Below are positions 25,576-34,847 of a stretch of 64,000 nucleotides of DNA, piece after piece (the first letter of the stretch is position 1; the number at the start of each line of letters is the position of its first letter). The translations under genes were made by a program, and so were the position numbers. The stretch covers positions 2,790,001 to 2,854,000 of the forward strand of contig OZ244147.1 of NCBI GenBank assembly GCA_965216105.1, written 5' to 3'. Origin of the DNA: JAALLB01 sp017643495 (GTDB lineage: Bacteria; Pseudomonadota; Alphaproteobacteria; Rhizobiales; Rhizobiaceae). Below the pieces are notes generated by a model that saw only the letters and a list, made by a program, of their open reading frames with translations, ran no database searches and was not told the DNA's origin.

Positions 25576-26754
25576 TCAGCCGTAAGGGTCTGCCGCATCG
25601 CGCAGGCCGTCACCAAAAAAGTTGAAGGCAAGAATTACAAGGATTACCGGCACAACCGGAAATATCATCCAGGGGAATTCTGCAACGGCAGTGATATTCT
25701 GGGCCTTGTTCAACAGCACACCCCAACTCACCGTCGGCGGACGCAGGCCAAGCCCAAGGAATGAAAGTGCGGTCTCACCCAGTATCATGGTCGGTATGGT
25801 AATCGTTGCCGAGGCAATGAGATGGCTCATGAAGCCTGGCACCAGGTGAAGTCCGATAATGCGCTTCGGTTTGGCGCCCATAAGACGGGCAGCCAGAACA
25901 TAATCTTCTTCGCGAAGCGACAACAGCTTTGACCGAACCGCCCTCGCCAAGCCGGTCCAGTCAATCAGGCCAAGTATGACTGTGATGGCCAGATAGACGG
26001 TCAACTGGCTCCAGTTGGCCGGCATGATTGCAACCAGTGTCAGCCACAAGGGAAGCGTGGGCAAGGACTGGATCACCTCGATCATGCGTTGCACCACCAT
26101 GTCCACCCATCCGCCATAGTAACCTGCCAGGCCGCCAATAGTGATGCCAAGCACAAAGCTGATGGCAATACCGACAAGCCCAATGGTAAGCGAGATACGG
26201 GCACCGTAAATTATTCGCGAGAAAATATCCCTTCCCAACTGGTCTGATCCCAGCAGGAAAACCGGCGTCTTGATGTCTGCACACATGAGGTGGTTATCTG
26301 CTTCAAAGAGGTTCCAGAACACATACGGATCACCAGAGCAGAAAAAACGAAGGGGAATAATCTTGTCGGGGTTTTCCGTGTAAACGCGCTTCATCGTCTC
26401 CAGATTTAGGGTCCGCTTGTAGTCATAGACAAACGGCCCGACAAACTCGCCCTCATGAAAGAGATGGATGCTGTGCGGAGGTGCATAAATGTATTTTGAA
26501 TTTCTTGTTTCCAGATTGTAGGGCGCAAGAAATTCGGCAAAGACTGTCACCAAATACATGAACAACAGAAACAGGCCGCTATAAACGGCGAGCTTGTGTT
26601 TCTTGAATTTCCACCACATCAGTTTTTTCTGCGATGCAAGGAAAACAGCTTCCTGGTCAGGCGTCAGTTTTTCAATCGAGCGGGGGTCGAAAGGTGCCGT
26701 GTTGACGTAGTGGACATTGCCAGGCATGTGCTGTGTCTCATCCGGTTTGGTCAT
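25576..26754 (-). CDS. ABC transporter permease, DppC/OppC family
   Basis: This 392-residue permease of the peptide/opine importer class starts with an OppC N-terminal segment (KKLMWWKFKKHKLAVYSGLF). An unusually long periplasmic region of about 110 residues with two Cys follows. The BPD_transp_1 core then has FLLGSDQLGRDIFSRIIYGARISL and the EAA-type loop DYVLAARLMGAKPKRIIGLH. The start overlaps the previous permease stop by four bases. The enlarged loop is typical of the subgroup that includes alpha-galactoside and opine importers rather than plain dipeptide ones. Confidence 0.9.
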   Translation of the reverse strand: MTKPDETQHMPGNVHYVNTAPFDPRSIEKLTPDQEAVFLASQKKLMWWKFKKHKLAVYSGLFLLFMYLVTVFAEFLAPYNLETRNSKYIYAPPHSIHLFHEGEFVGPFVYDYKRTLNLETMKRVYTENPDKIIPLRFFCSGDPYVFWNLFEADNHLMCADIKTPVFLLGSDQLGRDIFSRIIYGARISLTIGLVGIAISFVLGITIGGLAGYYGGWVDMVVQRMIEVIQSLPTLPLWLTLVAIMPANWSQLTVYLAITVILGLIDWTGLARAVRSKLLSLREEDYVLAARLMGAKPKRIIGLHLVPGFMSHLIASATITIPTMILGETALSFLGLGLRPPTVSWGVLLNKAQNITAVAEFPWMIFPVVPVILVILAFNFFGDGLRDAADPYG

Positions 26755-27749
26755 CGGCTTACTCCTCCCTGCAAGCGTATGCGGGGATCAAGAATTGCCA
26801 GTGCAATGTCCGAGATAAGCACGCCAATGACTGTCAGGAAGCCGAGCAGCATGAGAAATGACCCTGCCAGATACATGTCCTGGCTTTGCAGGGCCTGGAT
26901 GAGCAATGGGCCTGTGGTCTCCAGAGACAGAACAATCGCCACGATTTCGGCACCGGAAATAACCTGAGGCAGTATACTGCCGATATCGGCAATGAAAAAA
27001 TTGAGTGACATGCGGAAAGGGTATTTCATCAGGCCCTTGAATTCCGGCACCCCCTTGGCTCTGGCCGTCGTGACATAAGGTCTGCGAAGTTCATCAAGCA
27101 GGTTGGCCCTGACCCGGCGGATCATTGCGGCGGTTCCGGAAGTACCGATCACGATGACCGGTATCCAGAGGTGCTCAAGTACGGATACAAACTTGCCCCA
27201 ACTGAGCGGCTTGCCAACATATTGCGGATCCACCAGACCTCCGATCGAAGTACCAAACCACTGGTTGGCGAGATACATCATGATGAGTGCAAGCAGAAAG
27301 TTTGGCGTTGCAAGCCCCAACAGCCCCATGAAGGTGAGCCCGTAATCACCCCAGCTGTACTGATGGGTGGCTGAGTAAATGCCGATCGGAAAGGCAATCA
27401 GCCAAGTAAATATGATCGTGAAGAACGTGACAATGATCGTGAAAAGAAGCCTGTCGCCAATCACGTCACGTACAGGCAATTGATACTCGAACGAATAACC
27501 GAAATCGCCAACAAGCATACCGGTTGCCCATTGCCAGTAACGTTGCCAGACTGGTTTGTCGAAGCCGTATTCCTCCCGAAGAAACTCGATACGCTGGGGA
27601 TCCACGGTTTCACCGGCAGCCAGTAATTCGTTTACATAGCTTTCAAGATAATCGCCCGGTGGCAATTCAATAAGCGTGAAAACCAGTATGCTGGTCAAGA
27701 CCAGCGTGGGTATCATGTAAAGAATGCGTCGTACGATATATGCAAGCAT
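26751..27749 (-). CDS. ABC transporter permease, DppB/OppB family
   Basis: This 332-residue permease has an N-terminal helix (YIVRRILYMIPTLVLTSILVF, split here) and the EAA loop YVTTARAKGVPEFKGLMKYPFR near residue 210. Six hydrophobic segments are evident. It pairs with the downstream DppC-like gene (ATGA overlap) and follows the binding-protein gene by 26 bases. Confidence 0.9.
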   Translation of the reverse strand: MLAYIVRRILYMIPTLVLTSILVFTLIELPPGDYLESYVNELLAAGETVDPQRIEFLREEYGFDKPVWQRYWQWATGMLVGDFGYSFEYQLPVRDVIGDRLLFTIIVTFFTIIFTWLIAFPIGIYSATHQYSWGDYGLTFMGLLGLATPNFLLALIMMYLANQWFGTSIGGLVDPQYVGKPLSWGKFVSVLEHLWIPVIVIGTSGTAAMIRRVRANLLDELRRPYVTTARAKGVPEFKGLMKYPFRMSLNFFIADIGSILPQVISGAEIVAIVLSLETTGPLLIQALQSQDMYLAGSFLMLLGFLTVIGVLISDIALAILDPRIRLQGGVSR

Positions 27750-27775
27750 GGAACAGCCGGTGTCTCAGGTCTCTA

Positions 27776-29689
27776 TTACTTGTCGTACCAGAAGGTATCG
27801 GGTTTGTAGTTGCCGAAGTAGGAAGTTGGCTCCCAGGAATAGATGCCTTCCTCCGGCACATTCTGCAGTTTGTTTGAAACCACGACCGGCTGCCTGCTGT
27901 TGTTTACGGTACCGATCGTAAACACCTGGTCAGCATAATTCTTGAGCATCTCCAGCCAGATCTGCTCTTTCTCCTCCAATGAGGTCGCTGCCATCCACGA
28001 TTCGTACAATTCAAGCTGGGCCTTTGCTTCATCAAGGTCAGCAGGCTCTCCAGCCTTTTGCTTCGTTCCGTAATACTGTCCCCAGCTTGGCCACTGCAAT
28101 TGTGCCTGATCAGTAGGAGCAAGCTCTTCGGGGTCCATCTCCGCACTCGAAATACCGTTGTTCAATCCTTGTGCGACCGAGATGATTGTGTCGCCGGCAT
28201 AGGCACGACGTCTGAAAATATCGCGTTGGGACGAGCGAACATACAGTTTGATGCCGATATCCTTCATGTGATCAATAATCAGTTCCAGAACATCGGTTTC
28301 TTCCGAACTTTCACCTGCCGTCTCCAGCGTAATCTCGGCCGGGCGGCCATCGGGAAGCAGGCGAAACCCATAACTGTCTTTCTTGTCCAATCCGGCTTCA
28401 TCCAGCAACTTGTTTGCCAGATCAATGTCACGCTCGGCCCACATTTTCGCGAACTCCTCCCGGTAGAGAGGACTTCTTGGCAAAACAGTATTGGCACTTG
28501 GTGTTGCCAGTCCAAAGTAAATCGCTTCGTTGATTTCCTCCCGGTCTATGGCAAGAGAAAGGGCCCGGCGGAACCGTACATCGCGGGTAAGTTTTCGCCA
28601 CACCGGATCATTGACGTTGAGATTGGGAAACAGGGCTACTTGCGACCCCTTGCCGTTGAGCCAAAGATGCGTGGTGAAATCATTGGTTTCCTCTCCGCTT
28701 TTCAAAAACGGCAAATCGTCAAACCGCAAATACCTCGCCTGCAGGTCAGCCTCCCCCGAGCCTGTCTTTGCTGCAATCACATCCTTCGAGACAACATGCA
28801 TGACGAGACGGTCAATATAGGGCAACTGGTTCCCCTCAGGATCAATCCGGTGGAAAAACGGATTGCGTACAAATACAAACCGCGTACTGGGAGGGGGCGT
28901 TGTGTTCATCCAGGCCTGAAGACTTGGGAGTTCAGGATTTTCCGGACGTCTCTGTCGCTGTTTCCTGGTGTGAAGGGCAGCCCAGTCCTTGACATTTTCC
29001 TCTTCCACCATGCGCTTGAGTTTGTCGGCATCTGCATACTTGGCATGAAACTGCTTCATGTAATGGGCAGGCCGGTAGAGATAGAGCGGTGAAGGTGCTG
29101 CAATGGCTGGCAGGAAGGCCGGGTTGTTCTTTTTCCAGGTGTAGGAAAATGTCTGTTCATCAATCACCTTGAAAACCGGGGGTTCGCCATCAACGAGCAT
29201 CTGGCTGGGAACCCCTTCCCGACCCAGTTCCTCGTTATTGACCATATCCTCCCAGAAATAACGAAAATCTTCCGAGGTAACCGGATGGCCATCAGACCAT
29301 TTGTGTCCCTTGCGAAGTTTGAACGTGAATTCCCGCCCCTCTTTCACCTCATAGCTTTCGGCAATGTCGGCATAGAAGTTGAAATCCGGGCCATACCCAA
29401 CCAGTCTTGCATAGGTATAAACCGTAATCTGGCCCAGATCCTTGATCTTGCCCATGAGCATGCGGAGATCACCGCCATACTTGCCGATTACTTTTCCCTC
29501 AGCAGCAAAATCAATCTTGAGAGGTTCCTGCGGCAGCCGTTCCGCGACTGGGGGAAGTTTGCCACTTTGCACCTTGCCCTGAAGGAAAGGCACCTCTGCC
29601 CGGGCTGAGATTGCGGCCACAGAAAGCCCAAGAGCCAGAACAAACCCGCAGAATACAGATTTTCTGAAAAGAGTAGTGAAGGAAGTCAT
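27776..29689 (-). CDS. ABC transporter substrate-binding protein, family 5 (peptide/opine/oligosaccharide type)
   Basis: This 637-residue periplasmic receptor begins with a signal peptide (hydrophobic FCGFVLALGLSVAAISARA, cleaved near ARAEVPF). SBP family 5 features include FTFKLRKGHKWSDGHPVTSEDF near residue 120, FRRALSLAIDREEINEAIYFG and the C-terminal ETDVLELIIDHMKDIGI. It is longer than ordinary DppA (about 535), like receptors for alpha-galactosides or opines. Its ATG overlaps the stop of the ATPase gene. Ligand unknown. Confidence 0.9.
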   Translation of the reverse strand: MTSFTTLFRKSVFCGFVLALGLSVAAISARAEVPFLQGKVQSGKLPPVAERLPQEPLKIDFAAEGKVIGKYGGDLRMLMGKIKDLGQITVYTYARLVGYGPDFNFYADIAESYEVKEGREFTFKLRKGHKWSDGHPVTSEDFRYFWEDMVNNEELGREGVPSQMLVDGEPPVFKVIDEQTFSYTWKKNNPAFLPAIAAPSPLYLYRPAHYMKQFHAKYADADKLKRMVEEENVKDWAALHTRKQRQRRPENPELPSLQAWMNTTPPPSTRFVFVRNPFFHRIDPEGNQLPYIDRLVMHVVSKDVIAAKTGSGEADLQARYLRFDDLPFLKSGEETNDFTTHLWLNGKGSQVALFPNLNVNDPVWRKLTRDVRFRRALSLAIDREEINEAIYFGLATPSANTVLPRSPLYREEFAKMWAERDIDLANKLLDEAGLDKKDSYGFRLLPDGRPAEITLETAGESSEETDVLELIIDHMKDIGIKLYVRSSQRDIFRRRAYAGDTIISVAQGLNNGISSAEMDPEELAPTDQAQLQWPSWGQYYGTKQKAGEPADLDEAKAQLELYESWMAATSLEEKEQIWLEMLKNYADQVFTIGTVNNSRQPVVVSNKLQNVPEEGIYSWEPTSYFGNYKPDTFWYDK

Positions 29690-31599
29690 ACACGCAACTC
29701 CTTGAGTTCGATATTTTCATTGGCCAGGACGTAATGATCCCTGTCTATTTCAAGACTGGCAAGTGCCCCCTGTTCGGAAGGAAGGAATCCGGCCCCCCAG
29801 GCGTCGCTGGCATTTGTCGAGGACGTATAATTGAACTTCTCGAAATCCAGCAGGCGATCCAGGTCCGGATAGGGTACTGCTGCGAGAAGTGATTTCGTAT
29901 ACGGATGGCAGGGATTGTTGAACAACTGCTCCCGTGAAGCGATTTCAACCAGTTTCCCTTGGCACATCACTGCAATGCGGTCCGCGACATAATTCACCAC
30001 CGCGAGGTTGTGGGAGATGAACAGGCTGGTCAACCCCAATTCCGTGCGCAGATCGTTCAGCAGGTTCAGTATTTGAGCCTGTACGGAAACATCAAGCGCA
30101 GAAACCGGCTCGTCACAAATCATCAGTTCCGGATGGAGCGCCAAAGCACGGGCAATCCCGATCCGCTGTCGCTGTCCGCCGGAAAATGAATGCGGATAGC
30201 GGTTAAGAAATCTCGGATCAAGGCCGACAAGAGACATCAGGTCGACGATTTCGTTACGCTGTTCTTCCGACTTGCCCCTGCCATGAATTTCCAATGGCTC
30301 ACGCAGGATATTCTGGACGGTCATGCGCGGGTTCAGCGAGGAATACGGATCCTGAAAAATCATCTGGACACGACGGCGGTATGACATCAGGCCCTGGCCG
30401 CTCTTTGCGAGCACATCCTGCATCCCACCATCAGAATTGAGCATCACGCTTCCGGCCGTTGCATCAATTGCCCGCATGATCAGCTTTGAGACAGTTGTCT
30501 TGCCACATCCGCTCTCACCCACCAGGCCGAGGCATTCGCCTTTGTTGATTTCAAAGCTTACATCGTCGACTGCCACGATCTTTCTTTGCTCGCCGGTGCC
30601 AAACCAGCTTCCCTTGCTGAGGTAATATTCCTTGCGCAAATTCGAGACTTTGAGATGCGGGCCTTCAATTTTCTCCGGTGCAGACGATTTGAAACGGGGC
30701 GCCAATTTCTGGATTACCGCCGCATCATTTTCCCGACCTGCATCACGCAAGGACACAAGACGCTCATCCGGCTTCATGTCAAAATGCGGGACAGCGGCCA
30801 TCAGCGCCTTGAGATAGGGATGTTGCGGGCGCCGGAAAATTTCCTCCACCTGGCCGGTCTCCATGATCTCGCCGTGATAGATAACGACCACTTCGTCCGC
30901 CATGTTTGCCACCACGCCAAGGTCATGGGTGATCAGCAGAATGGAGGTTGAAAACTTCGATTGCAGCCGCTTCATCAATCCGAGTATCTGCGCCTGAACC
31001 GTTACATCCAGCGCCGTTGTCGGCTCATCGGCGATGACCATGGCCGGATTGCAGATCAACGCCATGGCAATGACCGCGCGCTGACGCAAACCGCCGGACA
31101 GTTCAAACGGGTACATTGTGTAGCCGCGTTGCGGGTCGGGAAAACCAACCAGATCCAGAATTTCCTCGGTCTCTTTACGAGCCTTGCCGCTTTCGATTTT
31201 CTGGTGGATCGTAAGCGCTTCCTCGATCTGGTTACCGATTGTATGGAGGGGAGACAAAGCAGTCATCGGTTCCTGGAAAACCATGGAAACACGACCACCT
31301 CGCAACTTGTAGAGGAACGGATCCTTGTCATGCAATCCGGCGATGTCTACCGGGCCGGCATCACTTACAGGATCATTGAAAAGGATAGAGCCTGAAACAA
31401 TCCTGCCATTTCTGGGCAGTATGCGAAGAATGCTTTGGGCGATAACAGACTTGCCGGAACCGGACTCGCCAACCAGCGCAACCACTTTTCCGGGCGCAAC
31501 GTTGAAGCTTACACCCTTGACGGCATCCACTTGTCCTCCCTGAATGTCAAAGGATACGTGAAGGTCATGAACCTCCAGCAGATTCCCCGTCAAAGCCAT
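29686..31599 (-). CDS. ABC transporter ATP-binding protein, fused DppD-DppF type
   Basis: This 637-residue protein has two complete nucleotide-binding domains in one chain. The first has Walker A GESGSGKS, signature LSGGLRQR and Walker B MVIADEPTTALD. The second has Walker A GESGCGKT, signature FSGGQRQR and MICDEPVSALD. Each is followed by an oligopeptide C-terminal region (HPYLKALMAAVPHF; HPYTKSLLAAVPYPD). The ATG at 31599 gives the domain start MALTGNLLEV. The frame continues upstream to 31659 without a better ribosome site. It is first in the operon ATPase - binding protein - two permeases. Confidence 0.9.
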   Translation of the reverse strand: MALTGNLLEVHDLHVSFDIQGGQVDAVKGVSFNVAPGKVVALVGESGSGKSVIAQSILRILPRNGRIVSGSILFNDPVSDAGPVDIAGLHDKDPFLYKLRGGRVSMVFQEPMTALSPLHTIGNQIEEALTIHQKIESGKARKETEEILDLVGFPDPQRGYTMYPFELSGGLRQRAVIAMALICNPAMVIADEPTTALDVTVQAQILGLMKRLQSKFSTSILLITHDLGVVANMADEVVVIYHGEIMETGQVEEIFRRPQHPYLKALMAAVPHFDMKPDERLVSLRDAGRENDAAVIQKLAPRFKSSAPEKIEGPHLKVSNLRKEYYLSKGSWFGTGEQRKIVAVDDVSFEINKGECLGLVGESGCGKTTVSKLIMRAIDATAGSVMLNSDGGMQDVLAKSGQGLMSYRRRVQMIFQDPYSSLNPRMTVQNILREPLEIHGRGKSEEQRNEIVDLMSLVGLDPRFLNRYPHSFSGGQRQRIGIARALALHPELMICDEPVSALDVSVQAQILNLLNDLRTELGLTSLFISHNLAVVNYVADRIAVMCQGKLVEIASREQLFNNPCHPYTKSLLAAVPYPDLDRLLDFEKFNYTSSTNASDAWGAGFLPSEQGALASLEIDRDHYVLANENIELKELRV

Positions 31600-31738
31600 T
31601 GGCACTCTGTCACTCCCAGCAGCCCCTTGATGCCGCCTTTCCCGATAACAATTATGCACATGGCGAAAAGGATTAATAGACCATTATTTCAATCCGGCGA
31701 CGGTCCTGCAAAAAGCTTTCCGATAACGAAAAAAAGCC

Positions 31739-32713
31739 TCACTCGCCGTAATACTGCCTGTACCATTGCACGAAAATCCGCAACCCCTCTTTCAAACCGG
31801 TTTTCGGTTCAAAACCGTAATCCTCGCGTATCGCAGAAATGTCGGCATAGGTGGCTGGCACGTCCCCGGGCTGCATTGGCAGATTGACACGCTCTGCCTC
31901 AACCCCGAGTTCCCCTTGCAGGATCAGCAAAAAATCCTCAAGTCGCACAGGATCGTTGTTGCCAATGTTGTAAACAGCATGTGGCACCTCCTCCTTGCGC
32001 AGATGTCCCTTGTCCAGAATTCTCAAAATGCCGTCGATTATGTCGTCAATATACGTAAAATCGCGAAGCATATTGCCATGATTAAAAACCTCAATCGGTT
32101 CACCGGCAATCATTTTCCGGGTGAAGGAATAATAAGCCATGTCCGGTCGCCCCATCGGGCCGTAAACCGTGAAAAACCGCAGGCCAGTCAGCGGAATATC
32201 ATACAGATGCGCATAGGTATGGCTCATCAGTTCATCCGCTTTTTTGGTTGCTGCATAAAGGGATACCGGCTTGTCTGCCCGGTCGGTTTCCAGAAATGGC
32301 AAGTCGCTCCGGCCACCATATACCGAGCTTGATGAAGCATAGATCATATGCCGCAGACCTGATGTATTGCGAGCCAGTTCCAGCATGTTTGCATGACCCA
32401 CCAGGTTAGACCGCACATAGGCACCGGGATTTTCCAGCGAGTAACGGACCCCCGCCTGTGCAGCCAGATGAATTATATTCGAATAATCCGCGTTCTGCGA
32501 AACCTGTTCTAGCGCCTCGTGGTCAGAAATGTCGGTATGGTGGAAGGTGAACCCTTCATGTGCGGAAAGTTTTTCAAGGCGGGCTTTCTTGAGTTCCGGC
32601 GAATAATAGTCGTTGAGATTATCGAGACCAACAACCGCATCACCTCTCTGCAACAATGTCCGGGCGAGGTGATAGCCTATGAATCCGGCAACGCCGGTTA
32701 TCAAATGGGTCAT
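31739..32713 (-). CDS. NAD-dependent epimerase, UDP-glucuronate 4-epimerase-like
   Basis: This 324-residue extended SDR has the NAD motif TGVAGFIGYHLA at the N-terminus, HLAAQAGVRYSLENP, Ser in YASSSSVYG, and the YAATKK catalytic Tyr/Lys (SLYAATKKADELM). VYGPMGRPDMAYYSF is characteristic of UDP-glucuronate 4-epimerases, which make UDP-galacturonate for surface polysaccharides. The ATG at 32713 follows GAGG. It lies 24 bases downstream of pcaG and may be read through with pca, although the pathways differ. It could supply the glycosyltransferases at 20.7-25.6 kb (inference). Confidence 0.88.
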   Translation of the reverse strand: MTHLITGVAGFIGYHLARTLLQRGDAVVGLDNLNDYYSPELKKARLEKLSAHEGFTFHHTDISDHEALEQVSQNADYSNIIHLAAQAGVRYSLENPGAYVRSNLVGHANMLELARNTSGLRHMIYASSSSVYGGRSDLPFLETDRADKPVSLYAATKKADELMSHTYAHLYDIPLTGLRFFTVYGPMGRPDMAYYSFTRKMIAGEPIEVFNHGNMLRDFTYIDDIIDGILRILDKGHLRKEEVPHAVYNIGNNDPVRLEDFLLILQGELGVEAERVNLPMQPGDVPATYADISAIREDYGFEPKTGLKEGLRIFVQWYRQYYGE

Positions 32714-32737
32714 GTTCGCCTCACCATACACATTTCA

Positions 32738-33211
32738 TCAGAAATCGAAGAAAACCGTCTCTTCTTCTCCCTGCAAACGAATGTCAAATCTCAGGTCATT
32801 GCTGTTGTCGCCATTGGGTTTTGCCACCAATGTCGCGGCGCGCTCAACCGGAATGCACGGACCAGGTTCACAATCCGGAAAATACATGCGCGTATGAAGT
32901 GCCGTATTGATCCCGCGTGCAAAGATCATAAGGGTAAGAAAGCCGCTGTCAGGACGATCAACCCGAAAGGAAAAACCGCCGCGTGTAGGCACCCGAAAGA
33001 AGACACCTTCTGCAAAAACCTCGATTACCGCATCATCAACAGGCGTGCCTTGTCCATCCGTGAGGGAACCCTGAATTCCGTACCGGGCGTTTTCAGGCTG
33101 CTTGCCAACTTCTGCCATTTTGAGACCGGTGATTTCCTGGTCTTCAGGCATGAAGCCTATATGGACATACGGACCAGCGGTTTGAGAGGGACTTTCCCGA
33201 AATTCTGTCAT
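32738..33211 (-). CDS. pcaG: Protocatechuate 3,4-dioxygenase alpha subunit (compact)
   Basis: PcaG is the non-iron subunit of protocatechuate 3,4-dioxygenase, which cleaves the ring between the hydroxyls. The N-terminus SPSQTAGPYVHIGF and the C-terminal FDIRLQGEEETVFFDF are diagnostic, and the FARGINTALHTRMYF region near the active site is kept. At 157 residues it is about 40 shorter than usual (near 200). The stretch after AVIEVFAEG that normally reads IWQADxxGxY, and the PHIN segment, are missing or shrunken while the frame is intact. The ATG at 33211 follows the pcaH stop by one base, with GGAAGG upstream. Confidence 0.88.
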   Translation of the reverse strand: MTEFRESPSQTAGPYVHIGFMPEDQEITGLKMAEVGKQPENARYGIQGSLTDGQGTPVDDAVIEVFAEGVFFRVPTRGGFSFRVDRPDSGFLTLMIFARGINTALHTRMYFPDCEPGPCIPVERAATLVAKPNGDNSNDLRFDIRLQGEEETVFFDF

Positions 33212-33212
33212 C

Positions 33213-33935
33213 TCAGAGACCTTCCATGCGATTTTCAAACAGGGTCTGCGAACGCCCGCGCAGCACTATGTCGAAACGGTATGCCTGCATGTCCATTGGC
33301 AAGGTTGCCTCAGGGTCATACAAGGCGGTTAATGCCCGTATCGCATCCTGATCGGGCAGCGTCTCGACAATCGGACAGAGGGGAATGAGCGGATCGCCTT
33401 CAAAATACATCTGTGTTACAAGCCGCTGGGCAAACGCATCACCAAAAAGGGAAAAATGGATATGGGCGGGTCGCCAGCTGTTTGGTCCGTTGGGAAACGG
33501 ATAGGCGGCGGGACGAATGGTTATGAATTCATATGAACCGTCCGCCGCCGTAATGGTGCGGCCACAACCACCAAAATTGGGATCCAGAGGCGCACGATAA
33601 CTTTCAGCCTTGTGACGATACCTGCCCCCTGCATTTGCCTGCCATATCTCGATCAGGCAATCGGGAACCGGCTTGCCGTTTTCATCGATAACCCGCCCGA
33701 CAATCTTCAAACGCGGGCCAATCGGTTCACCACCGGCAGCGGCGTAGTTTTCAATAAGATTGTTGTCCTTCTCACCCAGCAGATCGTGGCCGAACACGGG
33801 GCCGGTCAACTCGGCAGCGGATTGCTCCAGCATGACAAGCGGCTTTTCGGGTGCCCTGAAACGGGTACTTTTATAATCGGGAGTGAGCGCCGCCGGATGA
33901 CGGGACCGGTCCCGCTTGAGAAACAGGTTGGTCAT
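33213..33935 (-). CDS. pcaH: Protocatechuate 3,4-dioxygenase beta subunit
   Basis: This 240-residue subunit carries the non-haem Fe(III). The four iron ligands are visible: Tyr in AGGRYRHK, Tyr in RPAAYPFPNG, and the two His of WRPAHIHFSL. The N-terminal PcaH domain and the C-terminal YRFDIVLRGRSQTLFE are complete. It converts protocatechuate to 3-carboxymuconate in the beta-ketoadipate pathway. It overlaps pcaC by four bases. The rest of the pathway (pcaB, pcaD, pcaQ) is not in the window. Confidence 0.95.
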   Translation of the reverse strand: MTNLFLKRDRSRHPAALTPDYKSTRFRAPEKPLVMLEQSAAELTGPVFGHDLLGEKDNNLIENYAAAGGEPIGPRLKIVGRVIDENGKPVPDCLIEIWQANAGGRYRHKAESYRAPLDPNFGGCGRTITAADGSYEFITIRPAAYPFPNGPNSWRPAHIHFSLFGDAFAQRLVTQMYFEGDPLIPLCPIVETLPDQDAIRALTALYDPEATLPMDMQAYRFDIVLRGRSQTLFENRMEGL

Positions 33936-34321
33936 TCACCTTTCTCCATCTTGTCGAGTTCACGGGCAGCAATCTTGAAAGCCCGGTTTGCAGCAGGAAC
34001 CCCCGCATAAATGGCGACGTGCATCAGCGATTCACAAATATCTTCCCGCGTGGCGCCGGTATTTGCAGTCGCGCGCACATGCATGGCAACTTCTTCGTCA
34101 TGTCCCAACGCGGCAAGAAGCGCAATGGTCACCATGGACCTTTCGCGGTGTGTCCAGTGTGGACCGGACCATACCTTTCCCCAAGCACCTTCTGTGATAA
34201 GCGTTTGAAAAGGCTCGTTGAAATCCGTCGTACCCTCGACTGCCCTGTCGACATGTGAATCGCCAAGTACAGCACGGCGTGTTTCCATGCCCTGTTCGAA
34301 CCTGCTGCTGCCTTTACCCAT
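33932..34321 (-). CDS. pcaC: 4-carboxymuconolactone decarboxylase
   Basis: This 129-residue CMD-family protein has the family signature ETRRAVLGDSHVDRAVEGTT at the N-terminus and the GATREDICESLMHVAIYAG motif. It decarboxylates 4-carboxymuconolactone to beta-ketoadipate enol-lactone. In PcaC the AhpD-type CxxC is replaced, as seen here. The start at 34321 aligns with known PcaC N-termini and has GGGG six bases ahead. An alternative ATG at 34336 would add five residues. First of the pcaC-H-G unit. Confidence 0.92.
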   Translation of the reverse strand: MGKGSSRFEQGMETRRAVLGDSHVDRAVEGTTDFNEPFQTLITEGAWGKVWSGPHWTHRERSMVTIALLAALGHDEEVAMHVRATANTGATREDICESLMHVAIYAGVPAANRAFKIAARELDKMEKGE

Positions 34322-34392
34322 AACCTGCCCCTGCATGATTTACGGGCCTCTTGTACGGTTTCAGTATGACGATGGCAATGCAGGCTTTTCCC

Positions 34393-34440
34393 AGAAAAAC
34401 AAAACGGAAGCCGGATGAGACCAATTCATCCACTTCCGTT
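34393..34440 (-). terminator. Intrinsic terminator downstream of the Sel1-repeat gene
   Basis: On the minus strand AACGGAAG pairs with CTTCCGTT, with an inner GGATGA/TCATCC extension around a 7-base loop, followed by TTGTTTTTC. It lies about 135 bases after the Sel1 gene stop and just before pcaC, insulating the pca unit. Confidence 0.8.
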
Positions 34441-34574
34441 ACGTCACTTCACAATACCGGATAATATCCGGTGCCCCCAAACGATGCATTTTCTGCATTC
34501 TTTTGTCTTGTAGACGCTTGTCGCGTTCTTGTTGTCAATTTCCGGAATTTCCTTTCCGGGTTTAGTCAAGGCAA

Positions 34575-34847
34575 TTAGTGCTGGGTAATCCATTCGCGTG
34601 CTTCGCGCTGGGCAATGCGGATTTCACCACGGGTCATGTCACGGGCAATTTCCTCACGACGCAACCTGGCTTCCTCCATGCCCCGGAATGCAGCTATGTT
34701 GAACCATTTGTGTGCGGCAACCATATCCTGCTCGCCATCACGGCCTGTCGCATAGATAAGTCCCAACTCATACAATGCATTGGCAGTGCCTGCAGATGCC
34801 GTGTCCATTTCAAAATAAGCGGTATTCAGTGTATCCAAATATGCCAT
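34575..34847 (-). CDS. Small Sel1-repeat protein
   Basis: This is a 90-residue soluble protein with one clear Sel1-like repeat (ALYELGLIYATGRDGEQDMV then AAHKWFNIAAFRGMEEARL). Such alpha-helical repeats mediate protein contacts. There is no signal peptide. GGGGAGA precedes the ATG. It is monocistronic with its own terminator and a long upstream spacer. Function unknown. Confidence 0.85.
   Translation of the reverse strand: MAYLDTLNTAYFEMDTASAGTANALYELGLIYATGRDGEQDMVAAHKWFNIAAFRGMEEARLRREEIARDMTRGEIRIAQREAREWITQH

Noticed and set aside
28058..29092. Open plus-strand frame of 344 codons
   Set aside because: It lies wholly antisense to the family 5 binding-protein gene, which has full-length domain support; the frame shows no recognisable protein.
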